64,000 bases of DNA from Nymphaea colorata (taxonomy: Eukaryota > Streptophyta > Magnoliopsida > Nymphaeales > Nymphaeaceae), in assembly GCF_008831285.2 (NCBI RefSeq), contig NC_045141.1, forward strand, positions 23,586,742-23,650,741, written 5' to 3'. The notes under the pieces are model-generated. The model saw only the letters and a program-made list of their open reading frames with translations, was not told the origin of the DNA and ran no database searches. Within the stretch, counting starts at the first letter, position 1. Every line of letters starts with the position of its first letter. The translations under genes were made by a program, and so were the position numbers. Positions 11,629 through 24,639 of the stretch are shown in pieces.

Positions 11629-12570
11629 AAAAAATCAACCACCAAATGATTTCTTAGCACTTAAAAGGTATGATACCTATCAATTTCTCAATAAATGGTG
11701 AATGATTAAAAAACTTGAAAATCGATCGTTGCTGTAGGGCGTTAGTCAGGTTTATATTGTACCAACAGTTTATGTACCTACTATTAAGAGTGCTTGGAAG
11801 GATGAATTCTAAATTTTTGTTGTCATCGACACCTGCAAATTTTATTTGCATAACTATGGTGTCACTGTTATCATAATGAGCCTGAATTGAGCCACGGGTT
11901 ATTAGTTTTCACTATTTGTTCAAACATTTTGAAAATTATTGTTAGTTAATTTTATATTTTTCGTTTATCTTTTACAGACGATAATTTTTTAACATTTTTT
12001 CCATTTACAAACTGAATCTGTGAATCTCGCAGCCTCACTAATTTGATTCACATAAATGGTTTTCCAGCAGCGCTGGTCCTCAGTTGTGACCAAGTCTGCC
12101 AATTTGATGACTGAGATGATGCTAACACAACATAATTTTGTTCCGTTGTAATTTATTCATACGAATGAACCTACTTGGAACGGTTAAGACGGCTGGAACT
12201 TACTTGATTTTCATTGGATTTTAGACCATTAACATTAAAGGTTAAACTGGAAATTGAACGAATACCTCTTTCTTTCAACTTCAAACAGAACGTACATAAC
12301 ATAACTAGGATTTCATTACGTAAAAACCTGGATTTCAGTACTTCAATAACTAAGTTGCTTCAGAAACACACTTATTAACTCACTGTGAGAATAACAAGAA
12401 ACCGGATCAGGTTTGAATCGTTCATATTTAGCTGCTCATATTGAGCCTAACAAAGACAGGTTAGGAATAAAATTCATGGGCGGCTATATTTAACTTTCTC
12501 TAAAATTTTAGGTGCTTTTGTGTAGGTAGAGGAGGAGGAGGAGGTACGAGAACTGTAGGAGGAAGACGAA
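11629..12570. other. Intergenic spacer between divergent VAP27 and the UIM/EF-hand gene
   Basis: AT-rich, without supportable ORFs. The last 100 bp (12470–12570) run into a purine-rich stretch (gaggaggaggaggtacgag) that is probably the 5' UTR of the downstream gene. Confidence 0.4.
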
Positions 12571-15500
12571 ATGCCAAATTCAATGAAGAAGACGAGGAAT
12601 GATGTTGGTGAAGGAGAGCCAGGAATGACGGAGTATGAGAAGCAAAGGGCCTTAAGGATAAAGCAGAACATGGAAAGGATGAAAGCTCTTGACTTGCCAA
12701 GCATGGCTTCTTCCCTCAATAGAGAGTTCTGCTACAAGGAGATGAAAGGCGAGAGCAAGGCCTCTCGAAAGGCCACCAAAGATAAAGACGACGACGAAGA
12801 CGAGTACCAACCAACATCAGAGGACGACGACGACGAAGAAGAAGAAGAAGAAGAAGAAGAGGAAGACGAGGAGGAAGAAGAGGAAAACAATAAGAGAGAG
12901 AAAAGGAAGAAGGTTGGTGTTTATGTGCTGTCTAACGGTATACTAATTCATCGTTGGGGTACCAATTTTTGTTCTGGAAGACAAATGAAAACATTCGCCT
13001 CAAATTCAGAAATTTGAGTACGCAGCCAGTACGTATTATTCAATGAGAAAGAAAACGAGACTATGCGTGCTGCTCGAAAACGGAACTTTCTAGGTCACCC
13101 AGAAAGTTACTCTATGTGTCATTTCGAGACTTTCTTCTAGCACTTTTTGTTCACGGTTGGTCACTTGCCCTTATCCGGAAAAGGTGCAAAAACGAGATAT
13201 TTTCCCAACTTATTAGATTTTCTATATAATTGGGTGCATCTTTTTTACCCCGAATATAAAGTTGCATTTTTCATGGATATTCCTGTTTAGTGTTAGGCAT
13301 TTTAAATGTTATGAAAGCTTTGTGATTTTGTCTATGAGAAAGCTTTGTCACATTGCACTTCGAACTTGGAGCTATTAGCAATTTATACCGAGACCAATTT
13401 AATTGGATTTGAGACATATCCCACACACAGAATCAGGAAGTACTTGCTTCATTTACCAAAAACTGAATCGTTTTAAGAGTATTCTCCATCACGGTTGTCT
13501 TAGTGAATGTCACGGCAGGTCTTGCAGAGAGCAAAACGTTGATGTGTTATAAAGACAGTACGGCTGACGTGTTTAGTACATTGGTCTTGGTATGCTTTTG
13601 CTGTAATTGGACTACAAACGAAGCAAGTACTTCCTACTGAATTCTTACCTCTAAATTTGGCAAGTGCATGTTTCTATGTTGTATCAGACTATTAGTTACA
13701 TCGGAATCTCTACTGGAGGAGAGTATTTCTGCTGTTATGTATTCTATTTGCATTGAGCTCTTTGATATGTTAACACAGTCTAAGTTCTGATGTCTAACTT
13801 TATATGGCATGAAAACACTTTTTTTCCTGGCATGTGTTACATTAGGCCTTGTAATATGTGAACACAATGTAAGTTCTGATGTTCGAACTTTATATGGAAT
13901 GAAAAGAGCTGTGTCTAAAGGTGAATCCCCATGTTTTTCAGTCTTTCCTACTCTTAATGTGGTGTTTGCCTTTGGTTTTTTTGGTTCTGGTGTTAAACAT
14001 GCATTGTGGTTCAAAAGATTGTAAGGTCGGTAACCATCATAAGGTGCTTGTTGTGTGATTGGAAGGGAACTTCACCTGATGCTTCCTTAATTGAAATATG
14101 AAAGGTTGTGAACTCTTCAAAGAAAACAAGGGTTAGGACGAGTAAGTGCCCTCAAAGAGATGAGAAGGTGGGAAATGCTGAAGAGATTGATGAAGATGCA
14201 GCTTTGCAGAAGGTGAATTTCAAGCCTTCCTTTCATACTTGTGTCGCCTTTTTACTGTGTTGAGGCTATGGAGTATGGGATGGTTCGGTTTATGGTGTAG
14301 AATAGTTGTCCCATTCATGATCATACCTCACCCGAGGAAGTTATATGCAGGCGATTGCCCTTTCCTTAGGAGGTGTTGCTGAATCTTCAAATTGGATGGG
14401 TGGTAGCATGCATAAACAATCAGGCAGAAAAGAAGCAAATGCGTTTTGTGAAAGAAAAAATGTAGAAATGGGCACTAGCAAAGGAAGGGGAAGAAAAGCC
14501 AAGGTTTGCTAACACCTAGTTTGCTTGAGTCTCAAAATATTCTCTTTGCTGCTCTTGAACTTCATTTTCTTTTTATAAATTTAATGTGGAGTAACTGACT
14601 TTTTTTGTTCAGGGTAGTGGCAGACCTAAAATGTCTGAAGATGATGTTATCAGCTATTTTTTTCTAATTGATGGTAAATTCTTGCTGGCTACACTTGATT
14701 GATTTTGATCCTGTTACCTCCAAGGCTCCAAATATCCTTATGGAAATAATTTTAATTTTTATTCTGGCATTTTATTTAGTTAATCTTAAAATGGATATTT
14801 TGGATAGTTTATTTGCTTAGGATCTGATTAGGTTTCAATCCCCAAATAATCTAGTGCTTTTATATCTGCGATATGGATGTCATTTAAATAGACTCCCTTG
14901 ATCACTATTGTTGTAATCACAGGGAGGATTGCAAGTGGGTTCAATCTGGGAAAGCTAAATACACTAGATGTCGTGATAAAATGGTATACAGCACAATAGA
15001 TATTGTCAAGACCTTCAAACCGGAGCCAGCCATATTTGCAACCCTAATCACAATTTTAGTTATAATGGTGTATCCTTATTTTGATTATCAAATATCAACA
15101 ATTATTCCTTTTGGCATCTTATTACTTAACAAATTATACATTTTTTGAAACAATTTTTCTGGTTAAACAATCGTTGGAGCTCTTTTGGTTACAGAAAACA
15201 TGATATTTTAAAAATATTACCAGATATTGATGTTGTGGTGAAACTGCAATCTAATAATCCTATATGCATATGTCCTCATCTTTTTTCTTTCAATGCTGTT
15301 CAAAAGAGTGTGGTAAACCGTTTTTTATTTCTTTTTCCTCAGAATTGACCTTGCCACCTAAGTACTGGTTTGATCCCCTTGATTAACCTATCTCTATTAT
15401 CTACATCAATTTTTTTCTGGTCAGATATTCGTGCTTCTGGAGATACCCATGCTCCTACACAGCCGTGGTAAACTAAGACAAGTTGCCCCATTCTCTTTGC

Positions 15501-16715
15501 CTGTTAAGCTTTTAAAATCCCGTGGTGTTTCCTGCCACTAGCGTCCCAAGGGTAAATTTATACATAAAAGTGTCAAGGCACCTTAAATAACAAAAGAATG
15601 ATCTTACTGCTGCATAGTCAGGCCTTTGAAGATAACAGCTTCACTAACACTTGAAAATATACCATGTCTTTCTACGCATATTTTTTTGCCAATATCCTGT
15701 ACCATATCGCTCGGGAATGGGCATTGGCTTGGCATGTCTCAGCCCAACCTGGAATATGTTGAACATCATCTGGCTTGGTTTGTCACATGAAGGTCACAGG
15801 GTTTCAATGACTTGGCAACTTTTTAGGGTTTAAAATATTATTTGTAAGTGGCACAATCTGAGTCAATGTGGATAATGTGTGGAACATAGAGCCCAAACTG
15901 AACCAGGCATACAGAATGCCTCACCTGAATCTTGTTGGGTTTTGTCTGGGACCGTGCTATCAAGCTAAGCTACAGGTGAATTAGGCTGACTTTTTCTGCT
16001 TATACCAATTAATTAATTCTTCATTTACCTTTTTCTCTATCTGCCTTGACAGTAAGATGTGCTTGTTGTTATATGGTTTAACAGTAACAAAATCATGCCA
16101 AAATGGTTATTAATTTTCTTTCTCAAGGTTTTCCTAGTGTAATTGATGTCCAATTCGAGCCATAAATTGAGTTTAATATTTAAGATGTCTTCTGTTATTG
16201 ACTTTGGGAACTATGAATTCCAGAAGCTGGCAAAGGGAACATAACATGGAGGGACATAAAGAAAGCCATGGTGACTCATGATTTTCACTGGACCGACAAG
16301 GAAATCAATGACATGATTTGTTTCTTTGACAGCAAAGGAAATGGCAACGTAAGTGCATATATTTACGTATAAAACATAATGTTTAGGTCGTTCTAGTTCC
16401 ACTAAAGAAAATGTTTTTACTTCTTCTGTTGAAATGACATATTTCTTGCTGGCTTCTTGAGAATATTTAGGCTGAATTTAAATAGGTGAGCTTCTTTTGG
16501 CCTTTTCTGGTTGTTGAGGAAATGAACTCTTCTTTCATATGGCAAGCAATGGTGGCTACGTGGAATTCTGTATGATGTAATTGGTAGGTAAAAATTTTGC
16601 TTGCAAGTTCAAAATCTCCATGTGACATTTATTGATGGGTTTTCAGCTGAATCTGGAAGATTTTCAGAGAATTGTGGAGCGTTGTGGCATGATCCAACAT
16701 GCAGAATATGACTGA
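12571..16715 (+). CDS. Acidic protein with a ubiquitin-interacting motif and two degenerate EF-hands
   Basis: Six exons join in frame: 12571–12912, 14105–14212, 14351–14503, 14613–14673, 16224–16348 and 16647–16715 (858 nt, 285 aa). The N-terminus contains TEYEKQRALRIKQN, a start I associate with a plant family of uncharacterised EF-hand proteins. Residues about 70–107 are almost all Asp/Glu, followed by basic KREKRKK. Residues 140–158 (EEIDEDAALQKAIALSLGG) match the UIM consensus: acidic run, hydrophobic residue, Ala, then Ser. The exon 2/3 intron falls inside this motif. A GRGRK/GRPK basic patch (about 194–207) looks AT-hook-like. The C-terminus has two EF-hand-like units with loops at 221–232 and 257–268 (DSKGNGNLNLED); several Ca2+-ligand positions are not acidic, so calcium binding is doubtful. 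Probably a nuclear ubiquitin-reading adaptor (inference). Confidence 0.8.
13772..13905 (+). repeat. Short direct duplication in intron 1 of the UIM/EF-hand gene
   Basis: The block aacacagtctaagttctgatg…ctttatatggcatgaaaa near 13772 recurs with few changes near 13861, an offset of about 89 bp. It lies in the large first intron (12913–14104), which otherwise shows nothing recognisable. Confidence 0.55.
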
Positions 16716-19700
16716 AAAAACTTCATTGCTGTTGTTGGAAGTCTCTATGCTACCATGTCGATCAGCAGTTGTAAGTCTTGAGGACCTTTATGTAACTTTT
16801 ACTTTTCTGTGCATTCTTCCTTTACATTTACTCGTCAGGATTGTATGTTATCAAGCGGCTGATGGGTGAAGATTTCTTGAGTTGTCTGTGAATTAGTTAG
16901 AAATAGTGCTACAGAGAAGCCAAACATGACCTAAGCCTGCGCTATTTGATCTTGGGTCCTAAACATAAGCTAGCTTGAGACTCTGTTTGAGTGTTGCTTA
17001 TCACCTGAGTTGATGTTCCTGAATTCAGCAGACGAGCTGTAACTTGAGAAATGAAGCCCAAAGCACAGCTTGAAGGGCAGGATTTAAATGCATCGCCTCC
17101 AACTTTGAAGCTCTGTAGTCCAACCACTAGAACATGCTTCGGTGTTAAAAAAATTCTGGTGGTTCTTCTATTGAAGGATATTCCATGAACCTATTGATGC
17201 TCACTCAAGCTTGATCGGCATTGATAAAGATAATCACACTTCGCTCATTTATATCAATGCTCTGATGTTCGCACTGAGTTTGATCCATTTTAACAGCCAT
17301 ATAAGGCCACACTGAGTTTGATCCATTTTAACAGCTATGGAACCTTAAGAGAGCTTGGGTTGTCTCAGTTGCTTGTGCATCCTGTTTGTGCCCCACTGCA
17401 TGCCTGAGACACTCATGACTAGTTTCTGAGGCATGCTAAGGAGTGGCCTTCTGCTGATCCACCTTCTGAGTTGATTATCCGGCTATTTTCTTCAATGAAC
17501 AGTTCAGATGCCAAACCATATCTACCATTCTGCACATGCCTTCCCGTGCCCCTGACAACTAATCAGTCCATTCTCTGGTTGCAGACAATTGAGGATCGAG
17601 GAGATGATTATCAGGTGGTTCGTTCTTTTGGGCCTTTCTCCTTCATACGGATTAAAGCATCTCATGCTAATAATGGAGGCCTTTTCAACAAAGAAATGCA
17701 ACAAGAAACTTGATCATGAGCGAGTTCAGTTTGTCTTTTTTTAGCAAAAGGTGGAGCACATGAAACCTTTGGATGCGTATTCCATCCTGTCTGGCACTGA
17801 AGTGCTTTTTTTTTTCTTTTTTGGCACAAAGGGAAAGTCTCCTTTCTAAAATTGTGCATGATCACGAAGCATGTGCCTGGGTTCTGTGATTTTTCTACCA
17901 TTTAGGTGAGGCGCAAAAGCGTGTGAGGTGGACAATTGATGTCCCATTTGGGTGACAATGAAGGCATTGTTGAAAACCTGGTTTTGGCTTCAAAACTTGT
18001 ATAAATCTATGCTGACCCTAAAACAGGGTTTTTACATGGTCCCTGGCAGGCTATAGATGACCAAGGAGAATTTGTCTGGAAATGTAACTAGCGGTTTCCT
18101 ATTTAGAGTGAACTTCTGTCTTCACGTCAATCTTATAGTAAACCAAATGCATCTGTCATGCTGTTGGTTTCTAAGAGAATCGGACTTGCCTCGTTGTGAT
18201 GATACTTCGCTCCGATGATGCTTTGCTCCAAACTGATCGTTAACGCTCTGCTATATTTGGTGGCTCCGATGGGTGAAAAACACATGAAAGAGATGGATGC
18301 AAGCGTTGTTACCCTAGTGCAGGCCTTGACTAAACTTGGCCGTAACAGTGTAAATCAGTCTCATTTTGGGGTTGGTTTTTCAAGGTCCTTTTTCTTCTTA
18401 TGATCTATCAAAATGGGAAGACTGGTTTTGAAGAAAGAAAGAGGAAAAAGAAAGTAGCAGAAAGAGGAAAAACTAGTTGAAAAGTAGCAGTGAAAAGTAG
18501 CATTGGTGGAAAATATAGTCGTCTAGCCATCTAATCAGAGTTATTGGATTCCAATGGTTAAGAGGGAAAAAAAAGTTGATGAGCACTTTGTTTATTTACT
18601 ATTAGTTTACATTTTTTTCTCTTTTTTTTTCTTAACCATTCATATTCTCTTTCTCTCTCTTTCTTATATATATATATATATATAAGATAGGCATATCATT
18701 GTTGGAACGTCTCAGAAAATTCTTACTTTTCCTTTTTCACAACTCATTTTCAGGAAGCAAAGAGGGGGAAAACTTTTTCTTTTTTCCCATAAACCCCTCT
18801 TTTCACAAGAAGGAATCCTGTCTAGAGCGTCAAACTTCGCATGCGTGGTCATAGTCGCATGCACGTTCTGCAAAATGCTGCAAAAAAATCGAACTGTGCA
18901 GAGAGATCGAAGTGAATCACACTCATTCTTCTTTAGGAACATTCAGAATTTTTCTCTGCTCCGTGGCCGCTTTAGACTAGAATCACATGCATCGCCGGGA
19001 ATAGGCCAACAGGCGCAACTCACACCGGTAGCGAAACGATCGGAACATCAACCAGCCTTTGCTTAGAAAAAGTTACAACAAAAAATCGAAAGCTATATCA
19101 GTTTACAGTATACCATTCAATAGATCTGCCATAGTTTTCTCTTTTCTGCAGTCATTATGAGGGGCAGCAACTTGCAGCAGCGGCTGATCTTTTCCGTGAG
19201 AATAATATATATCAATTTGTATCAAGATTTGTGAATATTCTAAGGCCTATTTGATATTCTCATATTGCAGGCCAGTGTATGCCTAAAATCTGTAGTATTA
19301 GTGGCGAACAAGAGATCCATCCACTTGGTTAGAGACCTACCCACTAGATTTGCATGGACGGCTACGTAGTTTGTCTAATCTTGAACCAGCTGGCCAATAA
19401 GAAAAACGAAAAAAAGTTACTAATCATCGTGTCAATCGATCTGTTGTTTAGACGTCTTGATAAGGGGAAACTCAGACTGAAACCTTCAAACATATTCAGA
19501 AGCACAGGATCTTAGACAAAAGAAATGTATACCATAATCTAAAATATCTTGAAGAAAAAAACTGATGCTTATAGAACTATAACAGCTACAACTCACCCCC
19601 ACTAAGCGAACCCATTTAAGCCTTTGGGATGTTGGTAAACTAGTCATGATTAATGCCCCCTCTTGTACATTCATTTATTTATATTTAATTTTCTTAATCA

Positions 19701-20690
19701 CTAGGTCAGGGAAGCGTGATCGAATTTGCAGTTTGCTTTCCCAAGGCATGTTAGAACTTTTTCTGTGGGGCTATGCTGCGAAAGCAGAGTTGGTGCTTTT
19801 CTCAAAAACGCTACAGCCCTCTTCTTTCATCTCAAATAACAGATGGGTTTTCATTCTTTTGTTTTGGAATTCCTTGTTGAGATCACCACAAAAGAAATTC
19901 CTTCTTGATATGCACAGACAGCCCAAACAAATTCATTTCTGCCTTTCTTTCTGCTTAGAGTTTTCAGGTTTTCACAAAGTAAAAATGAAAAGAAATTGGG
20001 AGATTCCAAAGTTTTGATCTTACGTCTAACATGAAATCCTTAGGTTGAGAGAGTGGGAACCACGATTCCTCTCCCTCTCCCTCTCCCTCTCCCTCATTAG
20101 TGAGTATCTCCGGGAATATGCCTCTGTTTCTCTCTCTCTACTGACTGACTGCTGGGGATCAATATCATTCGTCTCGAATATGCCTTTTTCCCGTGACGTC
20201 ACATGGGAGACTTTCTTTCGATTTTGGACCAAAATAAACGCCCCCGATTAAGTGGATGTTTGACACAAACGCCACCCAATTTGACAAGACCGTCTCGAAA
20301 GGAGCCCATGATTTTCCTTGTCCACCGCTTGAAGGACAAAAGTTGAGAAAAACTCGAGTGACCCCATAAATTGAGCTTATTAACGGGGAGAAATCAAATA
20401 GTTACAAGGCGACCATCTTGCCTTTCTCGAAGTCAAAGCGAGTAAATTTGATAATAATATGGATTATTATATCATTGTATTTACGCTAAGATTGGATTGG
20501 GAAAAAACCCAAAGAACTTTTCATGCCATTCTTCTATAAACGAGACTTGCTAGTATCATGTGCGGATCGTTTGGCAACGGGAAGAAGGCTTAAAGGGAAC
20601 ACGTTGTTCGTTCTTTCTCCCTCTCTTTTTCTTATTTTCTTTTGTGAGTTTTACTTGAGTGGAAGCCGGAACCATGCTTAACAATGGTAA
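16716..20690. other. Intergenic region without supported genes
   Basis: Begins with the 3' UTR of the UIM/EF-hand gene. Contains a near-perfect 27-bp direct repeat (17272–17298 and 17310–17336, cactgagtttgatccatttt…), a (TA)n run at 18665–18684 and a CTCTCC hexamer run at 20068–20095. ORFs of 60–123 codons occur (for example 17471–17713 and 19646–20017) but show no family resemblance or splice context. Confidence 0.4.
20068..20095 (+). repeat. (CTCTCC)n microsatellite
   Basis: About five hexamer copies. It produces low-complexity ORFs on both strands that are not genes. Confidence 0.85.
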
Positions 20691-21797
20691 TTTGGTAAAT
20701 GTATGAGAATACTGGGGCAGAACAAGAGGATTTGATTCGTTGGAGAACGTTGGAAGGGGGCCGGTGGAGACGTCTATTTCTTGCCGCGGAAGCGAGTGGT
20801 GGCGTGGAAGCAGAGGAAGGAAAAAGAGATCCTTCTTTGAAGAAGGGAGAGGAGAAGAGTCACAAGCCAGTGGGTAGGTTGCTACCAGCCTACCGCCATC
20901 TCCGTCTGCTTGGCCTAACATTCTTGTGCGTCCCAAACTCCTCCACTTTCGTTCCTTGCAATTTTTCGACTTCGTGTTCGCCTCATCTTCTCCTTGGGTT
21001 GGTTTCTCATTGTTAGAGTTCTCAATTTCAAAATGAAGCTCTTGCTATTTCTTCATCTTATTGCGGTGTTGAATTGTTGGTGGTTTGGTTTTTCGACGAG
21101 CTAGTCTGTGAGACTAGTTGGTGGTTGCTAGTTTGCGGAAACCGTTCTGCCAAAGACCAGTTGGTGGATGGCAGGTGAAACAGTTTTAGTTGTGTAAGAG
21201 AAAGAGAAAATTTCGGGTGGGGCAGCTGTCTTGTTGGTTGATCATGGCTGATTTTGATATGCCTTCCGTTTTGTTAATCGAGTGAGGTGAATAAGTATAT
21301 GGTTCTGTCAAATTTTCTGAGCATTCTTGTTACTGCCTTTTCTTGTGAAGCTTAATGCTGTTTCTTTCTTTATCATAAGGAAGTGCAAGTTTTTTTTCCT
21401 TTCCTTTCTTTTTTGGCCGTAACATTCAATTTACTGAAATAAATTGGCCACCGCTCTGTTCGCAAGGTCGAAAATCTGGTTTTAGCCGCTCATAGTTGCT
21501 AAAAATGCTGCTGATATATTGGAGGTTGCTGTAAGTTTTACTCGATTATCTAAAAGATGGACAGTGTTAGCCATTACGCTCTAGGATATGTCGGTTTCCC
21601 ACTAATAAGTACTTGAGAAAAGAACTTTTCCACAATGGCATATTTTGGAAATTAGTACTTGATCTGCTCTTAAATTTTTTGTGTATAGGCAAATAATTAA
21701 ACTGCTCTATCTGTCGTAATAAGCTGAGAAGTTAAATCCTGTAGTTTACTGCTTGCTTTCAGGACTCTAATTTGATCTTTGTTCTTTTCCTTTTTAG

Positions 21798-21964
21798 AAG
21801 CCAAACTGAGTATCGGAAGGGAAGTGAAACGAATTGCCCATTTTTTCTTTAGTGCTGACTGCTGGGAGATCTGTTTTTATATTCTTCCTTGTATCATCTA
21901 CCAGATTGAATTTCAAAGAGTAGTATAACCAGTTGTACTTATTGAAGGCTCAAGTTTGTATCTG
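21798..21964 (+). promoter_or_regulatory. Probable last 5' UTR exon of the glycerol-3-phosphate permease gene
   Basis: A strong 3' splice site (polypyrimidine cttttcctttttag ending at 21797) precedes the coding exon by 167 bp. A pyrimidine-rich likely first exon lies near 20920–21020. This suggests a long intron in the leader, which cannot be proven from sequence alone. Confidence 0.35.
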
Positions 21965-23707
21965 ATGGCTTCAGTGGAAGAGCCAGGACGTCAGAGAAGT
22001 AAGCCCCCTGGCATACGGCTTGTTGAATGTGTCTATGGATCCAGCTTGAGTGTTAGAACATACCAGGCAATTGTTCTCGTCGTCACTTTCCTTGCTTATG
22101 CAAGCTATCATGCCTCAAGGAAATGCACGAGCATCGTTAAAAGTGTTTTGGATCCTGAGTCGTCAGAAATGAGAATATCATCATGGCCGGCGAGCGTTTA
22201 TCTGAAAGCAAACAGGGAAAAACTTAGAGCCAGCAGTGATGGATGGGCCCCATTCAATGGGGCAGACGGCACAGAGCTGCTTGGAGAAATCGACCTTGCT
22301 TTTCTCTCATTTTATGCTTTTGGCATGTATTTCTCTGGACAACTTGGTGATCGCCTGGACTTGCGGCTGTTCCTTACAGCTGGGATGGTGGGAACTGGAT
22401 TATTCACTTCACTGTTTGGAGCAGCTTATTGGTTGAACATTCATATCTATGTCTACTTCTTAGTGGTTCAGATGTTTGCAGGCCTCTTTCAATCAACTGG
22501 ATGGCCATCTGTTGTTGCCGTTGTTGGTGAGTGGTTTGGGAAGAAAAAAAGAGGGTTGATAATGGGAATATGGAATGCACATACTTCTGTAGGCAATATA
22601 TCTGGTTCATTGATTGCTTCGGCTGTCCTCAGATATGGGTGGGGATGGTCCTTTCTGTTACCGGGGCTACTTATTGCCTCAATGGGATTGCTGGTGTTTC
22701 TCGTCTTGCCTGTTAGTCCTGAAAGCATGGGCTTGAACAGAGATAGAGATGGCTTATTAGAGTCCTTCAAGAAGGAAGGAGTTGAAGAGCCCCTACTGAG
22801 GCAGATGAATGGTGATAAAGAGAAGGCTGTGGGTTTTATACAGGCATGGAGGATCCCAGGGGTGGCATCATATGCTCTCTGCCTCTTCTTCTCGAAATTG
22901 GTGGCTTATACTTTCCTTTACTGGCTTCCTTTCTACATCAGCCGCACCGGTAATTCTTGTCTCACCAAATTCTTTTAGTTTAAATGTGTGACAAAAAGCC
23001 ACTACAATGTTTCACCAGACACTAATTTGTACCTTTATATCTAGGAAATGGATTATTTATGTCTCGTAGACCATGGCAGAGAATGTCTTACAGAGCATAA
23101 CCTGATAACATGTTTGGTCTCTTCAATAGTTTCTAACCATTAATGCAATTTTTTTGCAGCGATTGATGGGAAATATTTGTCTGATCAGACTGCTGGGTAC
23201 CTATCTACTCTTTTTGATGTAGGAGGTGTGGTGGGTGGCATCCTTGCAGGTCATATATCTGACCGGCTTGATGCTAGAGCCATAACAGCTGCAAGCTTCA
23301 TGTATTGTGCAATCCCCGCACTCTTCTTCTACCGAGCATATGGTGATGTTTCTCTGTATGTGAACATCATTTTGATGTTCTTTGCCGGAATGTTCGTGAA
23401 TGGACCATATGCACTGATCACCACTGCAGTTTCTGCAGACTTGGGCACGCACAGCTCCTTAGACGGGAATTCACGGGCACTTGCAACAGTGACAGCAATA
23501 ATTGATGGAACTGGGTCTATTGGTGCAGCTCTGGGGCCATTGTTGACAGGCTATATCTCTGTCAAGAGCTGGAATGGTGTTTTTTTAATGTTAATGCTGT
23601 CAGCATTAGTAGCAGGACTGCTGTTGACACGGCTGGTAATAGCTGAGGTGGCTGCCAAGATTGAGAGGGCGAGGTCTGTAAATAACCACATGAGGTTGGG
23701 AGTTTGA
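21965..23707 (+). CDS. G3Pp: Putative glycerol-3-phosphate permease (MFS, G3Pp/GlpT-like)
   Basis: Two exons, 21965–22949 and 23160–23707, joined GT–AG with a codon split after its first base (1533 nt, 510 aa). The start is the ATG opening MASVEEPGRQ; the open frame begins slightly upstream but without an earlier ATG. Major-facilitator features: a first membrane segment at about 34–50 followed by ASYHASRK, the loop 2–3 signature GQLGDRLDLR (125–134), GW-PSVVAVVGEWF (179–191), WNAHTSVGNISGS (203–215), a hydrophilic central loop (about 255–290), and a C-terminal half with FDVGGVVGGILAGHISDRLD. Plant members are organophosphate:phosphate-type transporters. Several Arabidopsis paralogues respond to phosphate starvation (family knowledge); substrate specificity here is inferred. 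Length and the single intron agree with the family, and no key segment is missing. Confidence 0.93.
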
Positions 23708-24639
23708 TTTGGTTTCTGATTTCCCATTCTGCTCTTCAATGGTCACCGGTTCAACATATTTGTTGAACTTGAGAGGTGACCTGTCGAATAAGGCATGCGT
23801 CTCTTTTGTCTATATGTTCTCCAAGGAGGCTGCATGGAGGGGCAGCATTGGTGACCGATCAAGCATAGTACACTGGCTCTGATAGTTCTGTTATAAAATG
23901 CTACACATCAAGTAGTTTTGTGTAGTAGAGGCAATTTTCGTCCCGATCATTGGTTGTAAGCGTAAGGTTTATCTTCCTCCTTTTTCTGATCATGAAGCAT
24001 GTTGGAGTCGATATTACTAGTATCAGGCTCAGTGAATGGGTAAAGATGCCAGTCATGGAGCAAAAGCCAAATAGAGGATGGCAGTTACACAAATAAGCCG
24101 GAAATTGAGCTGCTGTAGTACAATCTGAGGCATACAGAAAAAGAAAAGAAAGAAAGCTGCAAAGAGAATGAAACTGTAGCTTTAGATAAGAGACTGTATA
24201 TGGTCTATGCGAACATGATCGGCAGACAATGAAGATTGGATTTACAGGGTCAGGAAGTGAATGGAAAAACCTTGCAGGAATTCGCCTGAGGAAATACTTC
24301 CAGAGGGACAATCTTTTTGAAGAAATGGTTTTGATACTTTATCCATGTGATTCCTTTCCCGTGGCTGTGGATATTTAATTGGGAAAAATATTATTGTGTA
24401 TGTCAATCAAAAAGCCTTTTCCTTGTATGAAAGAGATATTATATTGCCACTTGCGTGAATGAAGTCATTCTTTGCATAAATATGTAGTTTCTTATGAATG
24501 ATAAAGCTGTTGACTATCATGTTATTATATCCGAAGCATGAATTTGTTTTGTAGCGATTTTGGTTGGTCCTTTCTGGGATCCCCTTCTTGTTTTCTTATA
24601 ATGTTCTTATCAATGCCGGATCCATTTCTTAATGTACAT
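23708..24639. other. 3' UTR of the permease gene and following spacer
   Basis: No supportable coding region. A 136-codon minus-strand frame (23901–24311) is low-complexity Cys/Ser/Phe-rich and unlike any family I know. Poly(A)-signal-like AATAAA-type words are scattered and not decisive. Confidence 0.4.

Noticed and set aside
10958-11629. Overlapping plus-strand ORFs of 100–132 codons
   Set aside because: They are antisense to the VAP27 first exon and leader, lack family resemblance and overlap one another in several frames.
12780-12900. GAA/GAC-rich tract as a microsatellite
   Set aside because: It is in frame, mixes Asp and Glu codons, and belongs to the acidic segment of a gene with closed exon phases; it is better read as coding.
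14923-14983. Exon-like segment (…GRIASGFNLGKL…) between exons 4 and 5 of the UIM/EF-hand gene
   Set aside because: It has plausible splice edges, but including it leaves a phase that cannot join exon 5 at 16224 without a stop. Exon 4 joined directly to 16224 restores the EF-hand loop in frame.
17040-17130. tRNA- or SINE-like words (gctctgtagtccaaccactagaac)
   Set aside because: No cloverleaf, A/B box pair or anticodon arm could be assembled.
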